Part shown: in pieces, positions 1 to 5,242 of the stretch
How positions within the stretch are numbered: the stretch's first letter is position 1
Layout of the letters: the number at the start of each line of letters is the position of its first letter
Source: Gammaproteobacteria bacterium
GTDB lineage: Bacteria > Pseudomonadota > Gammaproteobacteria > UBA6429 > Thiohalophilaceae
Direction: 5' to 3'
DNA length: 5,242 nt
NCBI GenBank assembly: GCA_013152045.1
Contig: JAADGZ010000019.1
Coordinates: 1-5,242, forward strand
Position numbers and translations under genes: made by a program
The notes under the pieces: generated by a model
The model's database searches: none
Seen by the model: only the letters and a program-made list of their open reading frames with translations
Told to the model about the DNA's origin: nothing

Positions 1-20
1 ATAAGTGTTCGCATCATAGC

Positions 21-55
21 CCCCTCTCCCTCTGGGAGAGGGTTGGGGAGAGGGG
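21..55. repeat. REP-like GC-rich palindromic repeat
   Basis: A C-rich arm, CCCCTCTCCC at 21-30, can pair perfectly with either of two G-rich arms: 22-30 with GGGAGAGGG at 34-42 (9 bp, 3-base loop), or 21-30 with GGGAGAGGGG at 46-55 (10 bp, 15-base loop). The two hairpins exclude each other. Sequences of this kind, C-rich arm then two G-rich arms, are familiar as dispersed intergenic repeats in many proteobacterial genomes. Only one copy lies in this window, so dispersal is inferred from general knowledge. No T-run follows, so it is not an ordinary terminator. Confidence 0.75.
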
Positions 56-95
56 ATAAAATACATGTGAATATTTATGCAACGATTAATAGCTG

Positions 96-124
96 AAAAA
101 GCGCCTTTTTTCGGGCGCTTTTTT
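96..124 (+). terminator. Rho-independent terminator of an upstream gene
   Basis: The GC stem GCGCC (101-105) pairs with GGCGC (114-118), extended by five A:T pairs (96-100 with 119-123), with an 8-base loop and a six-T run at 119-124. This is a textbook intrinsic terminator. The A-tract in front could let it also work on the minus strand. The gene it ends lies left of the window; by analogy with other gammaproteobacterial ntrBC loci it may be glnA, but no glnA coding sequence is visible. The gene at 197 starts after it and so probably needs its own promoter or read-through. Confidence 0.88.
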
Positions 125-196
125 ATTGCCGATTTATCGGCGGTTAATGAGAAATGTACACTGTATCTTTATTTCATCCTGGGCTATGCTGGGCGC

Positions 197-751
197 ATGC
201 GCCAAATAGTTTTTATTCTATTTATCAGTTTGAGTCTGTCTCTGTTTGCGGCTACTAAAGTATACAAAAAAGTAAATTCGGACGGCAGTGTCGAATATTC
301 TGACGTGCCCTTTGCTGAGGGTGGCAAACCCCTTAAGCTAAAACCTCTACCCTCGGTCAGTCTTACGCCGTTGGCTCCCAGTACTCATGCGGCTCCAGCT
401 GCACCGGTCAAGCCGTTCCAGTACGAAAGTATTCGTATTCTCTCGCCACAAGACGATGAGGCCATTCGCAGTAACAATGGTAATCTCAGCTTGAGGGGCG
501 AATTAAGACCCGGTCTGCAGAGTAACCTTGAACACCATCTTGAATGGCTGCTGGATGGTAAAGTCATGTCCGGCGTAAGTAGCCTGAACCCGAGCTTGAA
601 AAATCTAGATCGAGGCACCCACCAGCTTCAGCTCCGCGTCGTTAATTTTAAAGGCAAAGCCGTAATTCAAACCCCCACAATTTCCTTCCACATCCTTCGT
701 GTCAGGCTCGGCAGAGAAAACATTTATGCTCCAACGCCTGTGGCGCCCTGA
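197..751 (+). CDS. Secreted DUF4124-domain protein preceding ntrBC
   Basis: A 184-residue exported protein of unknown function. Residues 1-18 form a signal peptide (Arg at position 2, a hydrophobic run rich in Ile, Leu, Phe and Ser, likely cleavage after LFA). Residues about 19-50 match the DUF4124 pattern, with KVYKKVNSDGSVEYSD and a following proline. A Pro/Ala-rich linker (about 50-73) leads to a C-terminal region (about 78-168) that looks like an Ig-like beta-sandwich (IRILSPQDDEAI, then LRGELRPGL, then a THQLQLRVV strand). ATG 197 was chosen because the longer reading from ATG 77 would run through the terminator at 96-124 and hide the signal peptide. No strong Shine-Dalgarno sequence is visible at 197. 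Similar proteins are known between glnA and ntrB in gammaproteobacteria. A periplasmic or envelope role is inferred; no catalytic residues are evident. Confidence 0.85.
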   Translation: MRQIVFILFISLSLSLFAATKVYKKVNSDGSVEYSDVPFAEGGKPLKLKPLPSVSLTPLAPSTHAAPAAPVKPFQYESIRILSPQDDEAIRSNNGNLSLRGELRPGLQSNLEHHLEWLLDGKVMSGVSSLNPSLKNLDRGTHQLQLRVVNFKGKAVIQTPTISFHILRVRLGRENIYAPTPVAP

Positions 752-798
752 GCAAAGCAAAACAAGATAAAGTCTGTTCCTGAACCCCGCGTAGTTTT

Positions 799-813
799 GC
801 ACCATTTTTGTGC
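799..813. promoter_or_regulatory. Predicted NtrC binding site upstream of ntrB
   Basis: GCAC (799-802), seven bases, GTGC (810-813) is a perfect match to the half-sites and spacing of the enterobacterial NtrC operator (GCAC-N7-GTGC, as at glnA). It lies in the intergenic gap about 190 bases upstream of the ntrB start. In Escherichia coli, NtrC represses the glnL (ntrB) promoter through such a site, so autoregulation is the natural reading. A possible -10 hexamer lies 20 bases downstream of it, so bound NtrC would cover the -35 area. The match is seen in the sequence; the regulation is inferred. Confidence 0.7.
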
Positions 814-838
814 GCTCTGTTTTCAGATGCGCTATGAT
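808..838 (+). promoter_or_regulatory. Possible sigma70 promoter for ntrBC
   Basis: TATGAT at 833-838 matches the -10 consensus at five of six positions. The -35 region is poor: TTGTGC at 808-813 has the TTG but the 19-base spacer is long. This -35 overlaps the right half of the NtrC dyad at 799-813, as expected for a promoter that NtrC represses. Transcription would begin near 845, leaving a leader of about 160 bases to the preferred ntrB start at 1006, or about 35 bases to the alternative start at 880. Confidence 0.4.
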
Positions 839-976
839 TAGCCAGAACTGTCGTTACAATTAACCAGGCAGGGCTGCAGATGTTTATTTATCATGCGCTC
901 TCGCCTTTATTAACTACTTGTTTCCCCTGTAAATTTGTGTTTTCGGTGCAGCGCATGCCATTTTTTTGTGCGCAGC

Positions 977-991
977 TGGTTTGGTTCTTGC
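977..991 (+). promoter_or_regulatory. Weak sigma54-like -24/-12 box
   Basis: TGG at 977-979 and TTGC at 988-991 place GG and GC ten bases apart, the spacing required for sigma54 promoters, and the G after the -24 element (983) also matches. The CAC of the usual TGGCAC is replaced by TTT. Transcription would begin near 1003, almost on the ATG at 1006, which would favour a start at 1018 or 1030. A match of this quality can occur by chance. Confidence 0.2.
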
Positions 992-1005
992 TTATCAAAG
1001 GGTAT

Positions 1006-2082
1006 ATGGATTTGGTGATGGTCTCCAAGATGCAAATTCAACAACGAGTATTGGATGGGCTTAGTGTTGCCACACTATTGTTTAATACCCGCTTCCGGCT
1101 GATTTTTATTAATCCAGCGGGCGAATTATTGCTTGGAATTAGTGCCCGTCATTTACTGGGCGAGCATTTTTCTGAACTAATTCAACTGGAGTCCCCGATT
1201 ATGCCTGCACTGGAAGAGGCTCTGCACAGTCGTCACCCCTTTACTCGTCATGAAATGACGTTGAGCATGTCGCATAGCGATGATCTGGTGGTGGATCTTA
1301 CGGTTATTCCTCTCATCGAGGCTGACGAGGAAGCCGAACTGCTGTTGGAACTGACTCCCATTAATAATTTGTTGCGTATCGCGCGTGAAGAAAACCGCCA
1401 GGCGCAACAGATGGCCACACGTGAAATGTTACGTGGACTGGCGCATGAGATAAAGAATCCTCTGGGTGGTTTGCGGGGGGCGGCGCAGTTGCTGGAAAAA
1501 CAGTTGGTGACTGAGGAGTTAAAAGAATATACCCAGGTCATTATCGGCGAGGCCGATCGCCTCAAAAATTTGCTCAATCGTATGCTCGGGCCGAATACGT
1601 TGCCAGTAAAAACGGCGGTAAATATTCATGAGGTTCTGGAGCGAGTGCGCAACCTGGTCTGTGTTGAGGTTGATGAACGGATCACCCTGCGGCGTGATTA
1701 TGATCCCAGCATCCCCGATGTGGATGCAGACATGGATCAACTAATGCAGGCCTTGTTAAATATCGTTCGCAATGCTTGCCAGGTACTTGCAGATCAGGGC
1801 ACGGTTATTTTACGCACGCGAGTGGAGCGAAAATTTACCATTGGCCAGAATCGCCATAATCTGGTGGCGCGTATCAATATCATTGATAACGGACCCGGGA
1901 TCAGTGAAGAGATGAAAGAAAAGATATTTTTTCCCATGGTCACCGGACGAGCAAATGGTACGGGGCTGGGGTTGTCGATTGCACAGTCGTTGATCGAGCA
2001 GCATGGCGGCGTGATTGAATGCCAGAGTGAGCCGGGACAGACAATATTTTCTATATTATTACCAATTGAGAGTAGTGAGTAA
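1006..2082 (+). CDS. ntrB: Nitrogen regulation sensor kinase/phosphatase NtrB
   Basis: Cytoplasmic histidine kinase/phosphatase (GlnL) that controls phosphorylation of NtrC in response to nitrogen status, normally through the PII protein. In the 358-residue product the PAS domain spans about 15-115. The dimerisation H-box LRGLAHEIKNPLGGLRGAAQLL-like segment carries the phospho-acceptor His147. The ATP-binding domain shows the N-box NIVRNACQVL (Asn252, Asn256), the G1 box DNGPG (Asp294) and the G2 box GTGLGL (318-323). Length is close to the 349 residues of the E. coli protein. The start is uncertain. ATG 1006 has AAAGGG at 997-1002, a little close. ATG 1018 and ATG 1030 lack a ribosome site but align better with short family N-termini. 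ATG 880 would add 42 mainly hydrophobic residues unlike the family. The stop lies 3 bases before ntrC, so the two are surely co-transcribed. Confidence 0.95.
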   Translation: MDLVMVSKMQIQQRVLDGLSVATLLFNTRFRLIFINPAGELLLGISARHLLGEHFSELIQLESPIMPALEEALHSRHPFTRHEMTLSMSHSDDLVVDLTVIPLIEADEEAELLLELTPINNLLRIAREENRQAQQMATREMLRGLAHEIKNPLGGLRGAAQLLEKQLVTEELKEYTQVIIGEADRLKNLLNRMLGPNTLPVKTAVNIHEVLERVRNLVCVEVDERITLRRDYDPSIPDVDADMDQLMQALLNIVRNACQVLADQGTVILRTRVERKFTIGQNRHNLVARINIIDNGPGISEEMKEKIFFPMVTGRANGTGLGLSIAQSLIEQHGGVIECQSEPGQTIFSILLPIESSE

Positions 2083-2085
2083 AAC

Positions 2086-3486
2086 ATGAGTAAGGAAACC
2101 ATCTGGGTAGTGGATGACGATCGCTCCATTCGCTGGGTACTGGAAAAGGCGCTGAAGCAGGCGCAGATGGAGGTCAAAACCTATGAGAATGCCGACAGCG
2201 TATTAAAGGATCTGGAGCACGAGGAACCGGATGCCATTATCAGCGACATTCGCATGCCAGGCATGGATGGTTTGGAACTACTCAGCCAGATCCATCGCCA
2301 GCATCCCGACTTGCCGGTGATTATCATTACCGCTCACTCGGATCTGGATAGCGCCGTCTCGGCCTATCATGGTGGTGCATTTGAATATTTGCCCAAACCT
2401 TTTGATGTGGATGATGCCGTCGAATTAACGCGCCGTGCGGTGATTCATCACCGGGAAGTTGCAGAAAGTAGCTTGGATGGTGGTGATAATGAAACCGGAA
2501 TTATTGGTGAAGCGCCGTCGATGCAGGAAGTATTTCGCGCCATCGGCCGTCTGTCACGCTCCAATATCACGGTACTGATCAATGGTGAATCCGGCACCGG
2601 CAAAGAGCTAGTAGCCAAGGCCTTGCACCAGCACAGCCCGCGTGTCGATCAGCCCTTCATTGCCCTGAACATGGCCGCCATCCCCCGCGATTTACTGGAA
2701 TCTGAACTGTTTGGTCATGAAAAAGGCGCGTTTACGGGTGCGCAGAGCGGCCGTTTGGGACGCTTTGAACAGGCGAATGGCGGCTCCCTATTTCTCGATG
2801 AAATTGGTGATATGCCAGCCGAGTTACAAACCCGTCTGCTACGGGTGCTGGCCGACGGTGAGTTTTATCGTGTCGGTGGGCACAGCCCGGTAAAAGTGGA
2901 TGTGCGTATTATTGCTGCCACTCACCAGAATCTTGAAGAGCGAGTCAAACAGGGCGTTTTTCGTGAAGATCTGTTTCATCGTCTGAATGTGATCCGGATT
3001 CATATTCCGGCCTTGCGCGAACGCGGCAAGGACATTCCCCTGCTAGCCAGACACTTTCTGGCACAGGCAGCGGAAGAGCTGAATACCGAGATTAAAACGC
3101 TGGATGACGAAGTCAAAGCCTATCTCTGCCAGCTTGGCTGGCCCGGCAATGTACGCCAGCTGGAAAACACTTGTCGCTGGTTAACGGTGATGTCGCCGGG
3201 GCAGATAGTGCACATGGATGATCTGCCGCCTGAATTGCGCGACGAAAGTCAGGTAACACGTCAGGATTCCAGCTGGGCGGAGTCCTTGCGCAGCTGGGTG
3301 GAACAGCAACTGGCCCAGGGCGCAAGCGGGATACTGGAAACTACCACACCGCAATATGAAAAAGTCATGATTGAAGCGGCGCTGAAAAAATCCGGTGGCC
3401 GCCGTCAAGACGCTGCTAAGCTTCTAGGTTGGGGGCGCAATACCCTGACTCGTAAGATCAATGAATTGGGAATGGACGATATTTAG
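2086..3486 (+). CDS. ntrC: Nitrogen regulation response regulator NtrC
   Basis: Sigma54-dependent activator (GlnG) of nitrogen-assimilation genes; phosphorylated by NtrB it forms oligomers that hydrolyse ATP to open the promoter complex. The 466 residues match the family length (469 in E. coli). The receiver domain (1-120) has the acidic pocket Asp10-12, phospho-acceptor Asp54, Thr82 and Lys104, the same positions as in the enterobacterial protein. The AAA+ domain (about 140-380) shows Walker A GESGTGKE (167-174), the sigma54-contacting GAFTGA loop (214-219), Walker B LFLDEIGD (Asp238, Glu239) and an arginine-rich [10 protein letters not shown] segment at about 311. A Fis-type helix-turn-helix occupies about 424-460 ([20 protein letters not shown]). 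All key residues are intact, so it should be fully active. It starts 3 bases after ntrB and converges with pyrD across a 27-base gap with no recognisable T-tailed terminator. Confidence 0.97.
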   Translation: MSKETIWVVDDDRSIRWVLEKALKQAQMEVKTYENADSVLKDLEHEEPDAIISDIRMPGMDGLELLSQIHRQHPDLPVIIITAHSDLDSAVSAYHGGAFEYLPKPFDVDDAVELTRRAVIHHREVAESSLDGGDNETGIIGEAPSMQEVFRAIGRLSRSNITVLINGESGTGKELVAKALHQHSPRVDQPFIALNMAAIPRDLLESELFGHEKGAFTGAQSGRLGRFEQANGGSLFLDEIGDMPAELQTRLLRVLADGEFYRVGGHSPVKVDVRIIAATHQNLEERVKQGVFREDLFHRLNVIRIHIPALRERGKDIPLLARHFLAQAAEELNTEIKTLDDEVKAYLCQLGWPGNVRQLENTCRWLTVMSPGQIVHMDDLPPELRDESQVTRQDSSWAESLRSWVEQQLAQGASGILETTTPQYEKVMIEAALKKSGGRRQDAAKLLGWGRNTLTRKINELGMDDI

Positions 3487-3513
3487 TGGTGAGGGTAGCA
3501 GGAAGATGTATTT

Positions 3514-3542
3514 TTACTGGTTGAGTATCAACGAACCAGTAA
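3514..3542. repeat. Inverted repeat across the pyrD stop, in the ntrC-pyrD convergence
   Basis: TTACTGGTT (3514-3522) and AACCAGTAA (3534-3542) form a perfect 9-bp stem with an 11-base loop. The left arm contains the pyrD stop codon. On neither strand is the stem followed by a T-run: five T's lie before it on the plus strand, giving A's after it on the minus strand. It therefore does not meet the pattern of an intrinsic terminator, although it sits where a bidirectional one would be expected. It could protect 3' ends or arise by chance within the last codons of pyrD. Confidence 0.45.
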
Positions 3543-4458
3543 GCTGGGCCACATTGGCAAGACCGTGATCCCGTAAATAGCGGGCAATGCCCGCGTTTAT
3601 TTTAGGGCAAATAAGCGGATCGTAGAACAGCGCGGTGCCGATGCCGATAGCGGAAGCGCCGGCAATCAAAAATTCCAGCGCATCTTCAGTCGTGGTGATG
3701 CCACCCTGGCCAATAATGGGGATACTGTGCTCACGGCAAACCTGATATACCTGATGTACCTTGAGCAGGGCTACCGGTTTAATTGCCGGACCAGATAATC
3801 CGCCCTGGTTGTTGCCGATGATAGGCGTGCGCGATTCGATATCGATGGCCATGCCCATCAGGGTATTAATGACGGCAAAGGCATCAGTGCCAGCCTCGAT
3901 ACAACGCTGTGCATTATGAGCGATATCGGTCTGGTTAGGCGAGAGTTTGGTAATCAGGGGTTTGCGGGTGACTTTCCGCACCGCCGCGACTACCCGCGCC
4001 GACATTTCTGGATCGTTGCCAAAGGCTACCCCTCCCTCTTTGACGTTGGGGCAGGAGATATTGATCTCGATAGCATCGACAGGTGAATCTTCGAAACGCC
4101 GCGCCACTTCAACATATTCTTCAATCGTAGAGCCAGAGACATTGGCGATGAAACGGCTCTCGCTAAAGTCCAGTGTCGGCAGAATATCGTTGACTACGGT
4201 ATCGACACCGGGATTTTGCAGGCCAATCGCGTTGATCATGCCCATCGGTGTTTCATAGATCCGGTGCGGTGCATTCCCCAGACGTGCTTCCAGAGTTGTG
4301 CCCTTGAGACAAACCGCACCCACATCGCGGTTGGAAAACCCCTGCACCCGGGTATATTCCTCACCGAAGCCCACACAGCCTGACAACAGGACGATAGGCG
4401 AATCAAATGGCATCGCGCAAAAGCTGCTAGCCAACAGATCTTTGTCTTCTTTTTTCAT
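3514..4458 (-). CDS. pyrD: Dihydroorotate dehydrogenase, class 1B-type catalytic subunit
   Basis: Soluble FMN enzyme that oxidises dihydroorotate to orotate, the fourth step of pyrimidine synthesis. The 314-residue product is a TIM-barrel protein. Visible marks are SGCVGFGEEY (about 26-35), the FMN-site lysine in LKGTT (Lys53), the ETPMGMINAIGLQNPG block (about 69-84), the active-site loop INISCPNVKEGG with the class 1 catalytic Cys136, GGLSGPAIKPVALL, and the C-terminal phosphate-binding GQGGITTTEDALEFLIAGASAIGIGTALF. The GNAPHR-ETP block and the CPNVKEGG loop resemble class 1B (PyrDB), which usually works with the iron-sulfur flavoprotein PyrK and NAD. No pyrK is in this window. Many gammaproteobacteria use the membrane-bound class 2 enzyme instead, so the type is notable. 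ATG 4458 was chosen; a TTG at 4473 would add five residues. Neither has a convincing ribosome site. The gene is convergent with ntrC and divergent from the copper protein. Confidence 0.9.
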   Translation of the reverse strand: MKKEDKDLLASSFCAMPFDSPIVLLSGCVGFGEEYTRVQGFSNRDVGAVCLKGTTLEARLGNAPHRIYETPMGMINAIGLQNPGVDTVVNDILPTLDFSESRFIANVSGSTIEEYVEVARRFEDSPVDAIEINISCPNVKEGGVAFGNDPEMSARVVAAVRKVTRKPLITKLSPNQTDIAHNAQRCIEAGTDAFAVINTLMGMAIDIESRTPIIGNNQGGLSGPAIKPVALLKVHQVYQVCREHSIPIIGQGGITTTEDALEFLIAGASAIGIGTALFYDPLICPKINAGIARYLRDHGLANVAQLTGSLILNQ

Positions 4459-4490
4459 GCGGCTAAGATACAAGATATAGGAGCAAAGAT

Positions 4491-4513
4491 AAAAGGGAAA
4501 ACGGGTGAACCCG
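4491..4513 (-). terminator. Weak terminator-like hairpin in the pyrD leader
   Basis: Read on the minus strand, CGGG-TTCA-CCCG (4513-4502) is followed by TTTT, CCC and TTTT (4501-4491). The stem has only four GC pairs, so termination would be inefficient. It lies about 33 bases upstream of the pyrD ATG. It could be a leader attenuator if pyrD transcription begins further upstream, or it could be fortuitous. Confidence 0.22.
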
Positions 4514-4548
4514 CTACTTTGTGTAATCGATTTCTAGGGGAACCGAAG

Positions 4549-4554
4549 TAGAAT
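4549..4554 (+). promoter_or_regulatory. Possible -10 element for the cupredoxin gene
   Basis: TAGAAT matches the -10 consensus at five of six positions and would start a transcript near 4561 with a leader of about 115 bases. Nothing like TTGACA lies 16-19 bases upstream (ATCGAT at 4526-4531). The hexamer overlaps the right arm of a short dyad, TTCTA-N12-TAGAA (4532-4553), which might mark an activator site. This is a suggestion only. Confidence 0.3.
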
Positions 4555-4627
4555 ATCACTGTCACAAGCCGAGACCGGTGTTTGCTGGACTAAAGTTAAA
4601 CTCAGCCATCGGCAAAGCAGCGGACCG

Positions 4628-4647
4628 ATCAACCCCCTCGGGTTGAT
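4628..4647 (+). promoter_or_regulatory. Perfect 8-bp leader hairpin before the cupredoxin gene
   Basis: ATCAACCC (4628-4635), loop CCTC, GGGTTGAT (4640-4647). The stem ends 17 bases before the AGGA ribosome site. An A-rich stretch follows, not a T-run, so it is not a terminator. Its left arm overlaps the right arm of the ATCGG/CCGAT repeat (4608-4612 with 4625-4629), so the two foldings compete. A role in translation control or transcript stability is inferred. Confidence 0.45.
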
Positions 4648-4675
4648 ACATCACCACCAAAAAAAGGAAAATTGT

Positions 4676-5182
4676 ATGAAAAAGATGATTTCGATTTTGT
4701 TAATGAGCACATTACCCGCGTTTGTGATGGCGGGTGAGGGGCACGCGATGGAAGGTCATCAGCATGGTTCCCACGACATGAGTGCTATGGCGCACGAAAA
4801 TGATGAGGCCGATGTTGGCAAGCCGGGAGATCCGAAGAAAATTGATCGCACTATTCATATTACGATGAGTGATAATATGCGCTTCACCCCGGATCATATT
4901 AAGCTGAAGCAAGGAGAAACCATACGCTTTGCAATCCATAATGCCGGCAAGGTTCAGCACGAAATGGTGATCGGTACGATGGTTGAGCTGAAAGAGCATG
5001 CGGCAATGATGCGTGCCAATCCAAATATGCACCACGTTGAACCCAACATGATCTCGCTGGCACCGGGTAAAAAGGGCGATATCATCTGGCAATTTGAGAA
5101 GCAAGGTACATTCAATTTTGCCTGCCTGAGACCGGGTCATCTGGAAGCCGGTATGAAAGGCGAAATCGTAGTCAAGCCCTGA
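4676..5182 (+). CDS. copI: Periplasmic cupredoxin, CopI-like copper tolerance protein
   Basis: A 168-residue exported type-1 copper protein. Residues 1-19 are a signal peptide (MKK, hydrophobic core, VMA before the cut). Mature residues about 20-40 are rich in His and Met (GHAMEGHQHGSHDMSAM), a likely copper-collecting tail. The cupredoxin fold spans about 57-168. The expected copper ligands are His95 in QHEMVIG and Cys150, His155 and Met160 in CLRPGHLEAGM, a Cys-x4-His-x4-Met spacing. A second Met/His-rich loop lies at about 110-125 (MMRANPNMHHVEPNM). Proteins of this design include CopI of copper-stressed proteobacteria, needed for periplasmic copper tolerance. The symbol is assigned by resemblance. 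ATG 4676 is fixed by AAGGA at 4664-4668, seven bases upstream; a TTG at 4643 would start inside a hairpin and spoil the signal peptide. No copper regulator or exporter gene is visible nearby. Confidence 0.87.
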   Translation: MKKMISILLMSTLPAFVMAGEGHAMEGHQHGSHDMSAMAHENDEADVGKPGDPKKIDRTIHITMSDNMRFTPDHIKLKQGETIRFAIHNAGKVQHEMVIGTMVELKEHAAMMRANPNMHHVEPNMISLAPGKKGDIIWQFEKQGTFNFACLRPGHLEAGMKGEIVVKP

Positions 5183-5189
5183 TCGGCGA

Positions 5190-5227
5190 TAGACTGCATA
5201 TGGCTTAAAATGTAGTCTAATTTATTT
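5190..5227 (+). terminator. Possible weak terminator after the cupredoxin gene
   Basis: TAGACTGCA (5190-5198) pairs with TGTAGTCTA (5211-5219), nine pairs with one G-U, a 12-base loop, and the AT-rich tail ATTTATTT after it. The stem has few GC pairs and the T-run is interrupted. It is well placed, beginning eight bases after the stop codon. It is either a weak intrinsic terminator or a stabilising 3' hairpin. Confidence 0.4.
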
Positions 5228-5242
5228 CTCAGCTTCACCTCT

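Larger units (their letters stand above)
4459..4675. other. Divergent intergenic region between pyrD and the cupredoxin gene
   Basis: These 217 bases carry the control regions of two divergent genes. Several inverted repeats can be read: CGGG-TGAA-CCCG at 4502-4513; TTCTA (4532-4536) with TAGAA (4549-4553); TTTGCTGG (4581-4588) with CCA (4606-4608) and GCAAA (4612-4616); ATCGG (4608-4612) with CCGAT (4625-4629); and a perfect 8-bp hairpin at 4628-4647. TAGAAT at 4549-4554 is a possible -10 for the plus-strand gene, but no good -35 accompanies it. No CueR-type dyad (CCTTCC with GGAAGG) is present. I see no coding sequence here. Confidence 0.6.

Noticed and set aside
128..141. Inverted repeat GCCGAT-TT-ATCGGC after the first terminator.
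   Set aside because: The loop of two bases is too tight for a stable hairpin at full length, no T-run follows, and no known operator pattern is matched.
77..196. Longer reading of the DUF4124 gene from ATG 77.
   Set aside because: It would translate the terminator hairpin at 96-124 and bury a clear signal peptide inside the protein.
1177..2177. Several minus-strand open frames across ntrB.
   Set aside because: They are shadows of ntrB in other frames, with no family features and no ribosome sites.
3947..4258. Plus-strand open frame opposite pyrD.
   Set aside because: The minus-strand frame encodes a complete, motif-bearing dihydroorotate dehydrogenase; the plus-strand product has no recognisable features.
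4491..4580. Resemblance to a cobalamin riboswitch: GGGAA followed by GGGTGAACCC, and AAGCCGAGACCGG recalling the B12 box.
   Set aside because: Each motif lacks bases that are normally fixed: the loop after GGTG is too short, the GCTGCCCCCGCAA segment is missing, and the B12 box lacks two bases. The total span is about half the usual, and a copper protein is not an expected target.
4561..4630. Possible cyclic-di-GMP (GEMM) riboswitch because of GGCAAAGCAGCGGACC.
   Set aside because: The paired GCAAACC and GGACGCAAAG elements and the tetraloop receptor layout are not present.
4643..4675. TTG start at 4643 adding 11 residues to the cupredoxin.
   Set aside because: It lies in the hairpin at 4628-4647, has no ribosome site and would displace a normal signal peptide; ATG 4676 has AAGGA at good spacing.
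4712..5140. Minus-strand 142-residue open frame opposite the cupredoxin.
   Set aside because: The plus strand encodes an intact signal peptide and type-1 copper site; the opposite frame shows no domain.

Overview
The window looks like chromosomal DNA of a gammaproteobacterium. The glutamine-regulation pair ntrB-ntrC is preceded by a small secreted DUF4124 protein, an arrangement known from gammaproteobacteria downstream of glnA. NtrB and NtrC keep the motifs, and NtrC the residue numbering, of the enterobacterial and pseudomonad proteins. I cannot name a species. Base composition is moderate. Nothing marks a mobile element apart from one GC-rich palindromic repeat at the left edge.

Layout: (1) 1-196 is non-coding. 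It holds a REP-like palindrome (21-55) and a strong Rho-independent terminator (96-124), which probably ends an upstream gene outside the window (glnA by analogy, not seen). (2) 197-751, plus strand: exported DUF4124 protein. (3) 752-1005 is a regulatory gap with a good NtrC-type dyad (GCAC-N7-GTGC, 799-813), a possible sigma70 -10 just after it, a repeat of part of the dyad further down, and a weak sigma54-like box. (4) 1006-2082 ntrB and 2086-3486 ntrC, plus strand, 3 bases apart: a sensor kinase/phosphatase and a sigma54 activator. (5) 3514-4458, minus strand, convergent with ntrC: dihydroorotate dehydrogenase of the class 1B type, with no pyrK beside it. (6) 4459-4675: divergent intergenic region with several inverted repeats. 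(7) 4676-5182, plus strand: periplasmic type-1 copper protein of the CopI kind, followed by a possible weak terminator.

Function: NtrB and NtrC form one two-component system. NtrB would phosphorylate NtrC at Asp54 under nitrogen limitation, and NtrC would activate sigma54 promoters and probably control its own operon through the 799-813 site. PyrD belongs to pyrimidine synthesis and the cupredoxin to copper tolerance in the periplasm; neither has an evident functional link to nitrogen control.

I did not find a clearly new multi-gene system. The points most worth a second look are the structured leader before the copper protein, the lone class 1B PyrD, and the layered regulatory signals before ntrB.
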